DNA of 64,000 bases from Algoriphagus sp. (GTDB taxonomy: Bacteria; Bacteroidota; Bacteroidia; Cytophagales; Cyclobacteriaceae), in assembly GCA_023653075.1 (NCBI GenBank), contig JAMNXQ010000003.1, positions 31,268-95,267 on the forward strand, read 5' to 3'. The notes beneath the pieces are model-generated. The model searched no databases, was not told where the DNA came from, and was given only the letters and a program-made list of their open reading frames with translations. A program made the translations under genes and the position numbers. Below are positions 46,021 to 55,825 of the stretch, piece after piece. The number at the start of each line of letters is the position of its first letter. The first letter of the stretch is position 1.

Positions 46021-46680
46021 ATGAAATTTAAACTTCCACTTTTGTGCTTTTGTTCCTTTTTTCTATATCCAATAATGGATGGCTGGGCCCAGACTCCGAA
46101 TCCACCCACCCCCATGGAATTTATGTTTGGCCAAGATCGGCTGGATTTCCAATTGGTATTTAAGCGAAATTTCACCCCTAAAAGCAAGTTTAGCGTATTG
46201 GCGATTGCCGTCTTCTCCGAAAATTATGGAAAAGGGAAGCGACTCGGTGATTCCGTAGTCATCCCCTTTCAGTTAAACTATTCTTTAGGGAATTCCGGAC
46301 TTTCACTTGCTGCCGGTGCAGAGGCCAATTCAGTGGCCGGATTCGGAACCACCCTTGGTCTCACCCATAGTAAGGCTACCAAAGAAATTCTAGCCATCAG
46401 CGTACTTTCCTATCAATTGAGTGGTGCTCAGAATGTGAAATTTTTCGGTCTTTACGAATACAAGCCAGCCTTGACTGAGAAATGGTCCCTTTACAGTCGC
46501 CTGCAGCTCACCTATAACCAAAATATGGCAGAAGGCTTTCACAATAGAAGTTTCCTATACCTTCGAGCAGGTCTTAAAAAAGGACCATTAGGCTTTGGAC
46601 TAGGTGCTAATTTTGATGCTTATGGAAAATCTAAAGTAGCTCGGGAAAATTATGGATTGTTTACGCGATGGGAATTTTAA
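46021..46680 (+). CDS. Predicted outer-membrane beta-barrel protein, unknown family
   Basis: 219 aa from the second ATG (46021), chosen because it gives a standard signal peptide (MKFKLPLL to DGWAQ); the first ATG is 4 codons upstream. The mature part alternates hydrophobic and polar residues in strands (LAIAVFSENYG, LSLAAGAEANSV, LAISVLSYQLSG), ends ...LFTRWEF with a terminal Phe, typical of an outer-membrane barrel recognised by BAM. I do not recognise the family. Confidence 0.7.
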   Translation: MKFKLPLLCFCSFFLYPIMDGWAQTPNPPTPMEFMFGQDRLDFQLVFKRNFTPKSKFSVLAIAVFSENYGKGKRLGDSVVIPFQLNYSLGNSGLSLAAGAEANSVAGFGTTLGLTHSKATKEILAISVLSYQLSGAQNVKFFGLYEYKPALTEKWSLYSRLQLTYNQNMAEGFHNRSFLYLRAGLKKGPLGFGLGANFDAYGKSKVARENYGLFTRWEF

Positions 46681-46850
46681 TTTTCCAAGGATAAAAATCT
46701 CGTAATTAGCCCTCCGAAAGTGGACAATGGAAGAAATAGTCGTTCGATTACGAACAGCTCTTTTTTAGTTGAAGCCCAATTTTGGCTTAAAAAGACATTT
46801 TTTTTTATTGGTCTACTTTTAGCTAATCAAAATTAAACTACGAACTCCTT

Positions 46851-47567
46851 ATGAAAGCTATCTTCTATGTTCTCGCAATTCTCCTATTCGCCCTTTTTTC
46901 CTCCTGTGAATCAAGTGACTCCTATAGTTCGGAAAACGAAATCCAAGAGAAAAAAACTCTTAGTGGAGTGAAAAGATTACAAACTGATGGGGTATTCAAT
47001 TTGATCCTTTCACAATCGAATGAAGAATCAATTGAAGTGGAAGGACCAGCAGAACTTATCGATAAGTTGACCATTGACCAACAAGGAGATTTGTTGGTAC
47101 TTAAAATGGAAAAAATTGGCGGATTCAATTTCAATAAAGGAGATTTCAAAATAAGAATTGCTCTCAGGGAACTAACAGAATTAAACTACGATGGTGTAGG
47201 GAATGTCAAAACGAATGGGCTGTTTAAAGTAGGTAACCTCAAGTTGGTAGGCAATGGAGTAGGAAACCTAGAATTGGAACTGGAGGCTCAAGAAATTGAT
47301 GCAAATTTCGATATGGTCGGAAATATTAAACTTAAAGGGAACGCATTTAGGGCAATTTTCGAAAACAATGGTGTCGGAAAATTGGATGCCTCTCAACTGA
47401 TTGTTGAAAACATGGAGGTAAACAGTTCGGGTATTGGAAAAGTGGAAATACACTGTGAAGGTGATCTCTCCCTAGTCGTAGATGGCATCGGAAAGGTAAG
47501 CTACTCTGGAAATCCCCGAATCATTAAAAAAGAAGTTAACGGAATCGGGAAAGTAGAAGAAAATTAA
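46851..47567 (+). CDS. DUF2807 (GIN-domain) lipoprotein
   Basis: 238 aa. Lipobox SSC after a hydrophobic signal, then a beta-helix-like body made of short repeats: DGVGNVKTNG, GNGVGNLELE, DMVGNIKLKG, NGVGKLDAS, SGIGKVEIH, DGIGKVSYSG. This G-(I/V)-G-(K/N)-V periodicity is the 'putative auto-transporter adhesin, head GIN' domain (DUF2807), common in Bacteroidota. Exported, lipid-anchored; the function is unknown, possibly surface or envelope structure. Confidence 0.88.
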   Translation: MKAIFYVLAILLFALFSSCESSDSYSSENEIQEKKTLSGVKRLQTDGVFNLILSQSNEESIEVEGPAELIDKLTIDQQGDLLVLKMEKIGGFNFNKGDFKIRIALRELTELNYDGVGNVKTNGLFKVGNLKLVGNGVGNLELELEAQEIDANFDMVGNIKLKGNAFRAIFENNGVGKLDASQLIVENMEVNSSGIGKVEIHCEGDLSLVVDGIGKVSYSGNPRIIKKEVNGIGKVEEN

Positions 47568-47652
47568 ATTATTGAATCCCCTAGCTGACCAAAACCAAGT
47601 GAATGCATCCCTTTCATTTTGATTTTTCCTAGAATAACATGATTTTAGAGCA

Positions 47653-48555
47653 ATGGCTCCACCCAATGCGCTAGATTCAGTACAACTCAATTTTTCTCCA
47701 GACAATTTGCTAGGACTCAATATCGCCCTCGCAATCATCATGTATGGGGTAGCCTTAGAGTTGAAATGGGCAGACTTTCAATACCTTGTCCAAAATCCGA
47801 AAGGATTTTTGATCGGAATAATCTCCCAGTTTTTCATATTGCCTTTCTTCACCTGGGTGTTAGTTTCGCTTCTCAACCCTCCTCCGAGCGTTGCTTTGGG
47901 GATGTTTTTGGTAGCGGCTTGCCCAGGTGGAAATATCTCTAATTTTTTGACTAGCCTTGCCAAAGGAAACGTAGCACTTTCAGTCAGCTTAACTGCCGTA
48001 TCGAGTGTTGCAGCAATCTTTTTCACCCCATTTAACTTTTCCTTTTGGGCCGGCAACTATGCTCCCACCGCCCAACTCCTACGAGAAGTTCAACTCGACA
48101 CGCTAGAAGTTTTTTTGACCATCGGACTGATCCTTGGTATTCCATTATTTCTCGGAATTTTGACCACCTCCAAATTTCCAGAGCTGGCTAAAAAATTAGC
48201 AAAAGCAATCAAACCACTTAGCTTGGTGATTTTTGGAGCTTTAGTGCTTCTTGCCCTTCTGGGAAATCACGAACTATTTAAAACCTACATCGGTGCCATC
48301 TTCCTTTGGGTACTGGCACATAATTTTGTAGCGCTAAGCAGTGGATTTCTCATGGCTAAACTCGCAAAATTGCCTTCAAAAGATGTGAAGACGATTACCA
48401 TCGAAACAGGCATTCAAAATTCAGGACTCGGGCTGGTCCTCATATTTAGTTTTTTCGCAGGCTTGGGCGGGATGGCCTTAATTACTGCTTGGTGGGGAAT
48501 TTGGCATCTCCTATCTGGAATTCTCTTGGCCAGCATCTGGAAAAAGTACGTATGA
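47653..48555 (+). CDS. Bile acid:sodium symporter (BASS) family transporter
   Basis: 300 aa, about 8-10 membrane helices. BASS hallmarks: ACPGGNISNFLTSLAKGNVALS (the conserved crossover region) and ETGIQNSGLGLVLI. These transporters move organic anions with sodium; bacterial substrates include pantoate and other carboxylates, and the substrate here is unknown. The stop overlaps the next ATG (ATGA), so it is translationally coupled to the acyltransferase. Confidence 0.88.
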   Translation: MAPPNALDSVQLNFSPDNLLGLNIALAIIMYGVALELKWADFQYLVQNPKGFLIGIISQFFILPFFTWVLVSLLNPPPSVALGMFLVAACPGGNISNFLTSLAKGNVALSVSLTAVSSVAAIFFTPFNFSFWAGNYAPTAQLLREVQLDTLEVFLTIGLILGIPLFLGILTTSKFPELAKKLAKAIKPLSLVIFGALVLLALLGNHELFKTYIGAIFLWVLAHNFVALSSGFLMAKLAKLPSKDVKTITIETGIQNSGLGLVLIFSFFAGLGGMALITAWWGIWHLLSGILLASIWKKYV

Positions 48556-49556
48556 GAAGGTTGATTTATAAAGCATTGCGATTTTTACTAAAAATAGGGT
48601 TGCATGTCTATTACAAAAAAATCGTGGTGGAAGGTCTGGAAAACATCCCCAAAAATCAGCCCCTTATTTTAGTTGCCAACCATCAAAATGCGCTAATTGA
48701 TCCCTTATTAGTTGCAACCCATATTTCAATTCGGCCCTATTTTTTAACTCGTGCTGCTGTATTTAAAAATCCAGTAGCAGCGTATTTGTTGAACCTCATT
48801 CAAATGCTACCTGTCTATCGTGTTTTGGATGGGTTTTCCACTATTCCTCAAAACCAACAGACTTTTCAAAAAACAAATCAAGTCCTACAGCAAAATGGAT
48901 CTGTTTTGATTTTTGCCGAAGGCAATCATAGCATAATACGGAATATACGCCCTCTCAGTAAAGGATTCACCCGCATGGCATACGGAGCCCTTGCAGAATG
49001 TCCAGAACTCAATCCTGTGGTGATCCCTGTAAGCATTCAATACAGCGCCCACAAAAGAACCGCTGGGGTGGTCCGAATCATCTTAGGGGAAAGCATTTCG
49101 GTAAACCCGGATCCTACTCAAGCACTCAAACTAACCAAACAGGTTGAGGAAGCATTGAAAGCTTTGGTGGTGGATATCCCTGATGCAACTTATCCTGAAA
49201 CCTTGGCCAACCTATTAGAAAATCAAGTCGATGTAACGAATAAGCAAGAGGTTGAACATTTTCTTTCCGGCAAACCTACTTCCTATCAAGTGAAATCTTT
49301 TGGGTCACTTCGAAACAAACTGATGAAGATTTTTCACCTCCCTTTGTACTGGATTTGGTTGTTTGGTATCGCTCCTAAAATGGAAGATGAAGTGTTTACC
49401 AGTACCTGGAAGTTTTTAATTGGTTTTGTACTGGCGCCAATTTATTACTTCTTGCTAGTCCTGTGTTGCTTCCATCCTGAATACGGAACCTGGGCCATTT
49501 CTTTTTTACTTATGGCTTGGATTAGCCTTTGGGCTAACCAAAATTCTCAGGAATAG
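48552..49556 (+). CDS. Lysophospholipid/1-acyl-glycerol-3-phosphate acyltransferase (PlsC-like)
   Basis: 334 aa from the ATG at 48552, which overlaps the BASS gene stop. The track's earlier start lies inside that gene. Acyltransferase motif I appears as VANHQNALIDPLLV (NHxxxxD; the usual HxxxxD), and FAEGNHS is a motif III-like glycerophosphate-binding block. Two C-terminal membrane helices. It transfers an acyl chain to a lysophospholipid or related acceptor at the inner membrane. Confidence 0.87.
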   Translation: MRRLIYKALRFLLKIGLHVYYKKIVVEGLENIPKNQPLILVANHQNALIDPLLVATHISIRPYFLTRAAVFKNPVAAYLLNLIQMLPVYRVLDGFSTIPQNQQTFQKTNQVLQQNGSVLIFAEGNHSIIRNIRPLSKGFTRMAYGALAECPELNPVVIPVSIQYSAHKRTAGVVRIILGESISVNPDPTQALKLTKQVEEALKALVVDIPDATYPETLANLLENQVDVTNKQEVEHFLSGKPTSYQVKSFGSLRNKLMKIFHLPLYWIWLFGIAPKMEDEVFTSTWKFLIGFVLAPIYYFLLVLCCFHPEYGTWAISFLLMAWISLWANQNSQE

Positions 49557-49589
49557 TAGATAGCAAGCAGAAATTTAGGGGGACTTTTT

Positions 49590-49597
49590 TACCTTTG
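49590..49597 (+). promoter_or_regulatory. Possible -7 element upstream of hppD
   Basis: TACCTTTG matches TAnnTTTG 27 bp before the ATG. The -33 TTG is not convincing. Confidence 0.3.
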
Positions 49598-49623
49598 ATC
49601 AAGATTTAACCCAAATACAACCC

Positions 49624-50718
49624 ATGACTGAAGACTTCCTCCCCATCAACGGTACCGATTATGTGGAACTCTATGTTGGCAATGCCAAGCAGAGTGCACT
49701 TTTCTACCAATATGCCTTCGGATTTGAATTGATTGCTTATGCTGGACCCGAGACCGGAGTGAAGGATCGTGCTTCTTATGTGCTCAAGCAAGAAAAGATC
49801 CGATTGGTGCTCACTTCTCCCCTTGGAGCCAATCATCCCATCAACGACCACATCCGCCAGCATGGCGACGGAGTCAAGGTATTGGCTCTCTGGGTGGATG
49901 ATGCGGAAAAGTCCTGGAAAGAAACGACGAGTAGAGGAGCAGTGTCAGTTGAAGCACCAAAAACGCTTCAAGACGAGAATGGAGAAGTTCGGGTAGCAAG
50001 TATACAAACATACGGCGATACCATTCACACCTTCGTTGAACGCAAAAACTTCCAAGGAGTCTTCCTTCCCGGCTATCATTCACGAAAAAGCACCTATCCT
50101 GCCCAATCCATTGGATTGAAATACATCGACCACTGCGTGGGAAATGTGGAGCTTGGCGAAATGAATCGCTGGGTCAACTTTTACGAGGAAGTCATGGGAT
50201 TCAAGTTGCTCCTGACCTTTGATGACAAAGATATCTCCACGGAGTACTCTGCCTTGATGTCCAAGGTAGTCTCCAATGGCAACGGATACATCAAGTTCCC
50301 GATCAACGAACCCGCTGAAGGAAAGAAAAAGTCACAAATTGAAGAGTATCTCGACTTCTATGGGGGTCCAGGTGTACAGCACATTGCCATAGCTACCTAC
50401 GATATCATCCATACCGTAGGCGAACTGAGAAAAAGAGGGGTTGAATTTTTGGAAGTTCCTAGCTCCTACTACGATGACCTGTTGGACCGAGTAGGAAAAA
50501 TTGACGAGGACCTGCAGCCACTCCAAGAGCTCAACATCCTAGTCGATCGTGATGAGGAGGGCTATTTGCTTCAAATTTTCACCAAACCCGTTCAAGATAG
50601 ACCTACCCTCTTCTTTGAAATTATTCAGCGAAAAGGGGCCACTTCCTTTGGAAAAGGAAATTTCAAAGCCTTGTTTGAATCCATTGAGCGAGAACAACAG
50701 TTGAGAGGAAATCTATAA
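49624..50718 (+). CDS. hppD: 4-hydroxyphenylpyruvate dioxygenase
   Basis: 364 aa with two VOC-type domains. Fe(II) ligands: the His in IDHCVGNVELGEMN (about 180), the His in GVQHIAIAT (about 259) and the late Glu in LFFEIIQRKG (about 340). It converts 4-hydroxyphenylpyruvate to homogentisate in tyrosine degradation. The next steps (hmgA, fahA) are not in this window. Monocistronic between PlsC and phosphohexomutase genes. Confidence 0.95.
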   Translation: MTEDFLPINGTDYVELYVGNAKQSALFYQYAFGFELIAYAGPETGVKDRASYVLKQEKIRLVLTSPLGANHPINDHIRQHGDGVKVLALWVDDAEKSWKETTSRGAVSVEAPKTLQDENGEVRVASIQTYGDTIHTFVERKNFQGVFLPGYHSRKSTYPAQSIGLKYIDHCVGNVELGEMNRWVNFYEEVMGFKLLLTFDDKDISTEYSALMSKVVSNGNGYIKFPINEPAEGKKKSQIEEYLDFYGGPGVQHIAIATYDIIHTVGELRKRGVEFLEVPSSYYDDLLDRVGKIDEDLQPLQELNILVDRDEEGYLLQIFTKPVQDRPTLFFEIIQRKGATSFGKGNFKALFESIEREQQLRGNL

Positions 50719-50811
50719 AAACTCTCTAAAATCGAAAAAATGGCTTTTTAGAGACCTAGCGAGACTTGATATTTTTCCTAACTTGTAGTATTAACCTAAT
50801 TTTTACATCCC

Positions 50812-52542
50812 ATGAGTTCCATTGATTCTTCGATTTTAAAAAAGGCAGAAAGTTGGTTGTCCAGTTCCATTGACGGGGACAGCAAGGAAAGCATTCGACA
50901 ATTGATTGCCACAAATCCTACCGAATTGATCGATTCCTTTTACCAAGATCTCGAATTCGGTACGGGCGGATTGCGTGGACTGATGGGGGTGGGTACCAAC
51001 CGGATGAATGTATATACCGTAGCTATGGCTACTCAAGGATTAGCCAATTACTTAATCGCCTGCTTCCCGGGAGAAAAAATAAAAGTTGCCATCACCCACG
51101 ACAGCAGAACCAACAATACGCTCTTTGCAAGGACTACTGCGGATGTATTTACGGCAAATGGCATTGAGGTGATGTACTTCAAAGAGATGCGCCCCACTCC
51201 AATGCTTTCTTTTGCAGTCAGACACTTTGGTTGCAAGTCAGGGGTTATGATTACCGCATCACACAATCCCAAAGAATACAACGGCTACAAGGCCTACTGG
51301 GAAGATGGTGCGCAAGTAGTCGCCCCACACGATACGAACATTATTAGAGAGGTACAAAAAATTACCTCTTTTGAACAAGTCAACTGGAGCAAGCAGAATG
51401 ACCTCATCCAGTACATTGAGGAAGATTTTGATGCCATTTACTTGGAAAAAGTAAAGGAATTAAGTCTTTCCAAGGAGGCAATTCATGCACAGAAGTCCAT
51501 GCCTATAGTCTTTTCTCCTATACATGGCGCCTCCGGTAAAATGGTTCCTGCTGCACTACGGGCATTTGGATTTGAAAATATTCAAGTGGTCAAGGAACAA
51601 GCCGAACCTGATGGAGACTTCCCTACAGTAATTTATCCCAATCCAGAAGAGCCTGAAGCACTTACATTAGCTGTGGCACTAGGTAAAAAGACAGGCGCAG
51701 CCCTAGTCCTTGCCTGTGATCCAGATGGAGATCGATACGCTGCCGTCGTACCTAATGAAGCGGGGGAATACGAATTGCTCAATGGAAATCAAACAGGCGC
51801 CCTCCTAGTCTACTACCTCCTTTCACGGAAGAAAGAGTTGAATCTGATGTCTGGGAATGAGTTTCTAGTGAATACCATCGTCACGACCGAACTGATCAAT
51901 AAAATTGCCGAAGGGTTTGGAGTCCCCTGTTACAATGTCCTTACTGGATTTAAAAATATAGCTTCCATCATCCTTCAGAAAGAAGGAAAAGAACAGTTTC
52001 TTGCAGGTGGAGAAGAATCATTTGGCTTCTTGGTTGGGGACTTTGTCCGGGATAAGGATGGGGTCAGTGCCTGTGCATTGGTGGCAGAAGCGGTAGCATA
52101 CTACAAAACTCAAGGTAAACAGGTGTTTGACGTGTTGGCAGATGTGTACCAGCGATTTGGCTTTTACAAGGAAGCCCTTATATCCGTAACTAAAAAGGGA
52201 AAAGACGGTGCAGAGCAAATTCAACACTTGATGAACCAGTTCCGAACCAACCCACCGCAAGAGATGAATGGATCGGCTGTAGAGAAGATTTACGATGTAA
52301 AGAACGCGAGCATTCACTATCTCAAAACCCAAAAAGTGGAAGTTTTAGACCTAGATAAATCCAATGTGATGCAATTCTACCTCGCAGATGGAAGCAAAAT
52401 TTCTGCAAGACCTTCAGGTACTGAACCAAAAATAAAATATTATTTTTCAGTCAATACAAATCTCTTAAATACAGGTGATTATAGAAAGGTGGAGCAAGTG
52501 TTACTTGAAAAATTGGAGGGTTTAAAAACCTATTTTAGTTAA
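50812..52542 (+). CDS. Phosphoglucomutase/phosphomannomutase (alpha-D-phosphohexomutase)
   Basis: 576 aa, the length of Bacteroidota PgcA-type enzymes. Phosphoserine loop VMITASHNPKEYNG at about 145-158, metal-binding DPDGDRYAAV at about 303-312, sugar-binding GGEESFGFL and the phosphate-binding RPSGTEPKIKYY near the C terminus. It interconverts hexose-1- and -6-phosphates for glycogen, LPS and peptidoglycan precursors. Followed by a bidirectional terminator. Confidence 0.95.
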   Translation: MSSIDSSILKKAESWLSSSIDGDSKESIRQLIATNPTELIDSFYQDLEFGTGGLRGLMGVGTNRMNVYTVAMATQGLANYLIACFPGEKIKVAITHDSRTNNTLFARTTADVFTANGIEVMYFKEMRPTPMLSFAVRHFGCKSGVMITASHNPKEYNGYKAYWEDGAQVVAPHDTNIIREVQKITSFEQVNWSKQNDLIQYIEEDFDAIYLEKVKELSLSKEAIHAQKSMPIVFSPIHGASGKMVPAALRAFGFENIQVVKEQAEPDGDFPTVIYPNPEEPEALTLAVALGKKTGAALVLACDPDGDRYAAVVPNEAGEYELLNGNQTGALLVYYLLSRKKELNLMSGNEFLVNTIVTTELINKIAEGFGVPCYNVLTGFKNIASIILQKEGKEQFLAGGEESFGFLVGDFVRDKDGVSACALVAEAVAYYKTQGKQVFDVLADVYQRFGFYKEALISVTKKGKDGAEQIQHLMNQFRTNPPQEMNGSAVEKIYDVKNASIHYLKTQKVEVLDLDKSNVMQFYLADGSKISARPSGTEPKIKYYFSVNTNLLNTGDYRKVEQVLLEKLEGLKTYFS

Positions 52543-52545
52543 GCA

Positions 52546-52574
52546 AAAAAGGCAATGCAATTCAAAGCCTTTTT
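52546..52574. terminator. Bidirectional intrinsic terminator
   Basis: AAAAAGGC (52546-52553) and GCCTTTTT (52567-52574) form an 8-bp stem with U-runs in both directions. It lies between two convergent genes. Confidence 0.75.
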
Positions 52575-52596
52575 GGGCTTAAGCGAATAGGTAGGA

Positions 52597-53541
52597 TTAT
52601 TCTTCTCCTAGGTGAAGCAATGCATCCCCTACATTCACCACAGGATTATTATTTACCCCGATCAGGTGCCCTGTAGTCGTTGCTTTGATTGGAACTACTA
52701 CCTGTCCATAAGGATCTGAAATGGAAGCCAATACCTCCCCTTTTCGAACGAAATCCCCGAGTTGAGCGACACAGGAAAATATCCCCGAGGCCTTGGCACG
52801 GATCCAAGTACTCTCCTTCAACACGAGGGTGCTTTGGAGGATTTGAGGAGAATCGATCATTTCCAAATGGTGCAAGAGCCGTTTAGTACCCGTAATTGCT
52901 TCTTCAATGGAATAGGAATCCAGTCGCATGGATTCTCCTCCTTCGTAGACCAACAGGTGCTTTTTGTTTTTGTAAGCCGTCTTTCGAAAGGATTTATCGA
53001 TGTGTTTGGAATGGACCACATAGTGCGTTCCAAAGGCTTTAGCAAGTTCAACTCCAATCTTATCTTTAAAATCCACACGGATTTGAGGATGATTCGAAAT
53101 CATTCTTCCGCCTGTATGGAAGTCAATCCCAAAATCAATATGAGGCACTATTTCCTTGCTTAAGATATGCGCTATACGCGAAGCTAGCGATCCCTTTTTG
53201 CTTCCTGGGAAACTTCGATTTAAATCTCGACCATCGGGAAAAGTGCGGCTATTGGATAGAAATCCATAAATATTGACTACCGGAATGACGATGACGGCCC
53301 CACGCTTTAGATCTAATTCTTGGTCAAAAGCCTCCAAGAGTTTCTTCGCCGTAGCAATCCCGTTGATTTCATCCCCATGCACCCCCCCACTTATCAACAC
53401 TACGGGACCTTCTTGCAAAGAAGAACGGATAAAAATAGGCAAATCAATGAGCGTATGGGTGGGTAGCTTGGCAATAGGAATTTTGATGTTGGCTATTTCC
53501 CCTGCTCGTATGTGTACTCCTTGAATGATTAATTCTTTCAT
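52597..53541 (-). CDS. Succinylglutamate desuccinylase/aspartoacylase-family zinc carboxypeptidase
   Basis: 314 aa from the ATG at 53541; the track begins at a GTG 11 codons earlier. AstE/AspA family: GGVHGDEINGI carries the His and Glu zinc ligands, DFHTGG the later His context, and a C-terminal lipoyl-like beta domain (GIFSCVAQLGDFVRKGEVL) is seen in many members. It probably hydrolyses an N-acyl amino acid or peptide-like amide; the substrate is unknown. The start diverges from murB. Confidence 0.85.
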   Translation of the reverse strand: MKELIIQGVHIRAGEIANIKIPIAKLPTHTLIDLPIFIRSSLQEGPVVLISGGVHGDEINGIATAKKLLEAFDQELDLKRGAVIVIPVVNIYGFLSNSRTFPDGRDLNRSFPGSKKGSLASRIAHILSKEIVPHIDFGIDFHTGGRMISNHPQIRVDFKDKIGVELAKAFGTHYVVHSKHIDKSFRKTAYKNKKHLLVYEGGESMRLDSYSIEEAITGTKRLLHHLEMIDSPQILQSTLVLKESTWIRAKASGIFSCVAQLGDFVRKGEVLASISDPYGQVVVPIKATTTGHLIGVNNNPVVNVGDALLHLGEE

Positions 53542-53618
53542 AATTGGATAGATCCTTCTGTCATTCCATTTCACATTGGCGCAAAAACTTCTTTACTTCG
53601 CAGAATAAGTTTTGGCCC

Positions 53619-54632
53619 ATGAAGATACAAGAAAACATTTCTTTGAAACCCTTTACCACCTTTGGGATCGACAAAAAGGCCAATTTTTTTACTACTGTAG
53701 CGACTTTAGACGAATTAAAAGCCGCCTTACTTGCCGCAAAAGAAAGACAGTTACCAGTATTCATTTTAGGTGGAGGAAGTAATATTTTGTTGACTCGTGA
53801 TATCGATGGACTAGTCATCAAACTAGAAATCAAAGGCATCAACCTAGTCAAAGAGGAAGGAGACCAACTTTGGGTGGAAGTAGGAGCCGGAGAAATGTGG
53901 CATGAGCTGGTCCTGCACAGCATCGCACAGGATTGGGCTGGATTAGAAAACCTTTCCTTAATCCCTGGAACTGTTGGCGCCTCCCCCATGCAAAATATTG
54001 GAGCCTATGGCGTGGAGATCAAGGACGTGTTTGATAGCCTACAGGCCATGCATCGGGAAACTTTGGAAATGCAGTCCTTTGATGCAAAAGCTTGTCGGTT
54101 TGGGTACCGAGAGAGTGTATTCAAACAAACTTTCAAAGACCAATTCGTCATTACCTCAGTTACGTTTCGCTTGTCGAAAATCCCTATTTTTCATTTGGAA
54201 TATGGAGCCATTCGAGAGGTACTTGCTGCCAACGGCATTGAGCAGCCTAGCATTCGTTCGATAAGTGATGCTGTCATCCAAATACGGCAGTCCAAACTTC
54301 CAGATCCCAAGGAGATTGGAAACGCAGGTTCTTTTTTCAAAAACCCCACCATCCCAAGCACACAGTTTGACATGCTTAAAGCCTCCTATCCCAGCATTCC
54401 TGGCTATCCAAGTACAGAGGGAGTTAAGGTAGCTGCAGGTTGGCTAATCGAGCAGGCCGGATGGAAGGGCAAACGAATTGGGGACGTTGGGGTACATGCC
54501 AAGCAAGCCCTGGTTTTGGTCAATTATGGGAAGGGTACTGGAGAGGAGATAAAAAGCTTATCCCAACAGATTCAGGCTTCGGTACTTGAAAAATTCAGGA
54601 TTCAACTACATCCCGAAGTCAATTTCATTTAA
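53619..54632 (+). CDS. murB: UDP-N-acetylmuramate dehydrogenase
   Basis: 337 aa from the ATG at 53619; the track's 25-codon extension overlaps the divergent gene and has no homology. FAD-binding PVFILGGGSNILLTRD near 38-53, VGAGEMWHELVLHS, GTVGASPMQNIGAYGVE, and the C-terminal GSFFKNP with the catalytic serine context. It reduces UDP-GlcNAc-enolpyruvate to UDP-MurNAc in peptidoglycan synthesis. Length is typical of the type I enzyme. Confidence 0.95.
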   Translation: MKIQENISLKPFTTFGIDKKANFFTTVATLDELKAALLAAKERQLPVFILGGGSNILLTRDIDGLVIKLEIKGINLVKEEGDQLWVEVGAGEMWHELVLHSIAQDWAGLENLSLIPGTVGASPMQNIGAYGVEIKDVFDSLQAMHRETLEMQSFDAKACRFGYRESVFKQTFKDQFVITSVTFRLSKIPIFHLEYGAIREVLAANGIEQPSIRSISDAVIQIRQSKLPDPKEIGNAGSFFKNPTIPSTQFDMLKASYPSIPGYPSTEGVKVAAGWLIEQAGWKGKRIGDVGVHAKQALVLVNYGKGTGEEIKSLSQQIQASVLEKFRIQLHPEVNFI

Positions 54633-55111
54633 ATCAGGTGATCGCTTACTTCAAGCGATTTGCTGTAGCGCTGCACATTCACGCCAAATTTAACCAAAAA
54701 GTCCACTCCCTCATCCGATCCAATACCCTTGTACTCTGCATAAGAAAAGAGGTAAACAACCTTAGAAATTCCCATTGAAAAAATAATTCGGGCACAAGCA
54801 AGGCATGGAGATAAAGTTACGTATAGGGTAGAACCCTCTACAGAAGTATTGTTCTTTACGGCATAGAGAATGGCATTTTGCTCCGCATGCAGGGCCAAGG
54901 AGCAACTGCCTTTGGAATCCCGAGCACAACCCTCAGCTGGAAATTCTACATCACAATTGTGCGTTCCAGCGGGAGGACCGTTGTAGCCAATCGAAATAAT
55001 TCGGGTATCCTTCGTCAATACGGCTCCCACATGTTTTTTGATGCAATGGGATCGCTTGGCGAGATTTACCGCCAATTCCATATAAATATCGTCAAAATCA
55101 GGTCTGCTCAT
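54629..55111 (-). CDS. Deoxycytidylate (dCMP) deaminase
   Basis: 160 aa. Zinc ligands in LHAEQNAILYA (His, with the catalytic Glu) and SPCLACARIIF (two Cys, PCxxC), plus GYNGPPAGTHNC and a late YSKSLEV. It deaminates dCMP to dUMP for thymidylate supply (ComEB/cytidine-deaminase superfamily). The 3' end overlaps that of murB by 4 bp in convergent orientation. Confidence 0.93.
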   Translation of the reverse strand: MSRPDFDDIYMELAVNLAKRSHCIKKHVGAVLTKDTRIISIGYNGPPAGTHNCDVEFPAEGCARDSKGSCSLALHAEQNAILYAVKNNTSVEGSTLYVTLSPCLACARIIFSMGISKVVYLFSYAEYKGIGSDEGVDFLVKFGVNVQRYSKSLEVSDHLI

Positions 55112-55250
55112 GGGTACAATTTGTCAAAAATAGCATTCCTTGCGGTAGACCGAAACACAATCTTCAGAATCCTCGTATTTTTTTCATGAAAAAGATAACT
55201 TAATTTCACCTTTGACTAGTAAACAAAAGAGATTTGTGCCCTTCTCAAAA

Positions 55251-55823
55251 ATGAAAACTGTCCCCATTTATAGCTTTCTCCTTGTTGCTTTTTTATTTTC
55301 CTGCAACACGGCTGAGGTATTCGTGGAAAACAGAGAAATTCCTTTTCAAAAAACCTACCACAGTTTTGTGTTGGTCAATAAGGAACTGGGCATTCCAGGA
55401 TTTGCAGACCCCAAATTGGACCAGCAGGTACTCGAAGCACTCGAAACCCAATTACTAGCCGCAGGGCTTGTATACGATGCCAAACAGCCTGATTTGGTCA
55501 TCCGCTACCACTCTAATGAAGATCCAAGGCAACGAGATCGTGTGGATACGATGAATCCCTATCCTTTCTGGGGAATGCGCATGTACGATCCTTGGTTATT
55601 CAATCCACTTATGAGAAATTACCGCTCCAATGTAACTACCACAAAATACGAGCTCCTCCAAGTAATCCTAGAGGTCATAGATCCAAGTCAAGAAAAGTCC
55701 TTGATGATGCTCACGGGGGTTACTGAGGTATCTTCACCCAAAAGCAAAGCAAAAATTACTTTAAAAGCTTTGGAAAAAACTACAAACACATTTCTTGAAT
55801 TTAATTTCACCCAAACTAAGTAA
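55251..55823 (+). CDS. DUF4136 lipoprotein
   Basis: 190 aa from the ATG at 55251, which gives a lipobox (LFSC) after a short hydrophobic signal; the track starts at a TTG 13 codons upstream. Body matches DUF4136: KTYHSFVLVNKELG, ALETQLLAAGLVYD, PDLVIRYHSNEDPR and a late TTTKYELLQVILEVIDP. These are exported lipid-anchored proteins of unknown role. Closely spaced (2 bp) before the Mpo1-like gene. Confidence 0.82.
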   Translation: MKTVPIYSFLLVAFLFSCNTAEVFVENREIPFQKTYHSFVLVNKELGIPGFADPKLDQQVLEALETQLLAAGLVYDAKQPDLVIRYHSNEDPRQRDRVDTMNPYPFWGMRMYDPWLFNPLMRNYRSNVTTTKYELLQVILEVIDPSQEKSLMMLTGVTEVSSPKSKAKITLKALEKTTNTFLEFNFTQTK

Positions 55824-55825
55824 GC

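Noticed and set aside
50720-50760. Hairpin CTCTAAAA / TTTTTAGAG after hppD
   Set aside because: AT-rich stem with a large loop and no clear T-run; too weak to call as a terminator.
53561-53989. 142-aa minus-strand ORF over the start of murB
   Set aside because: Shadow of murB; its text is not protein-family like.
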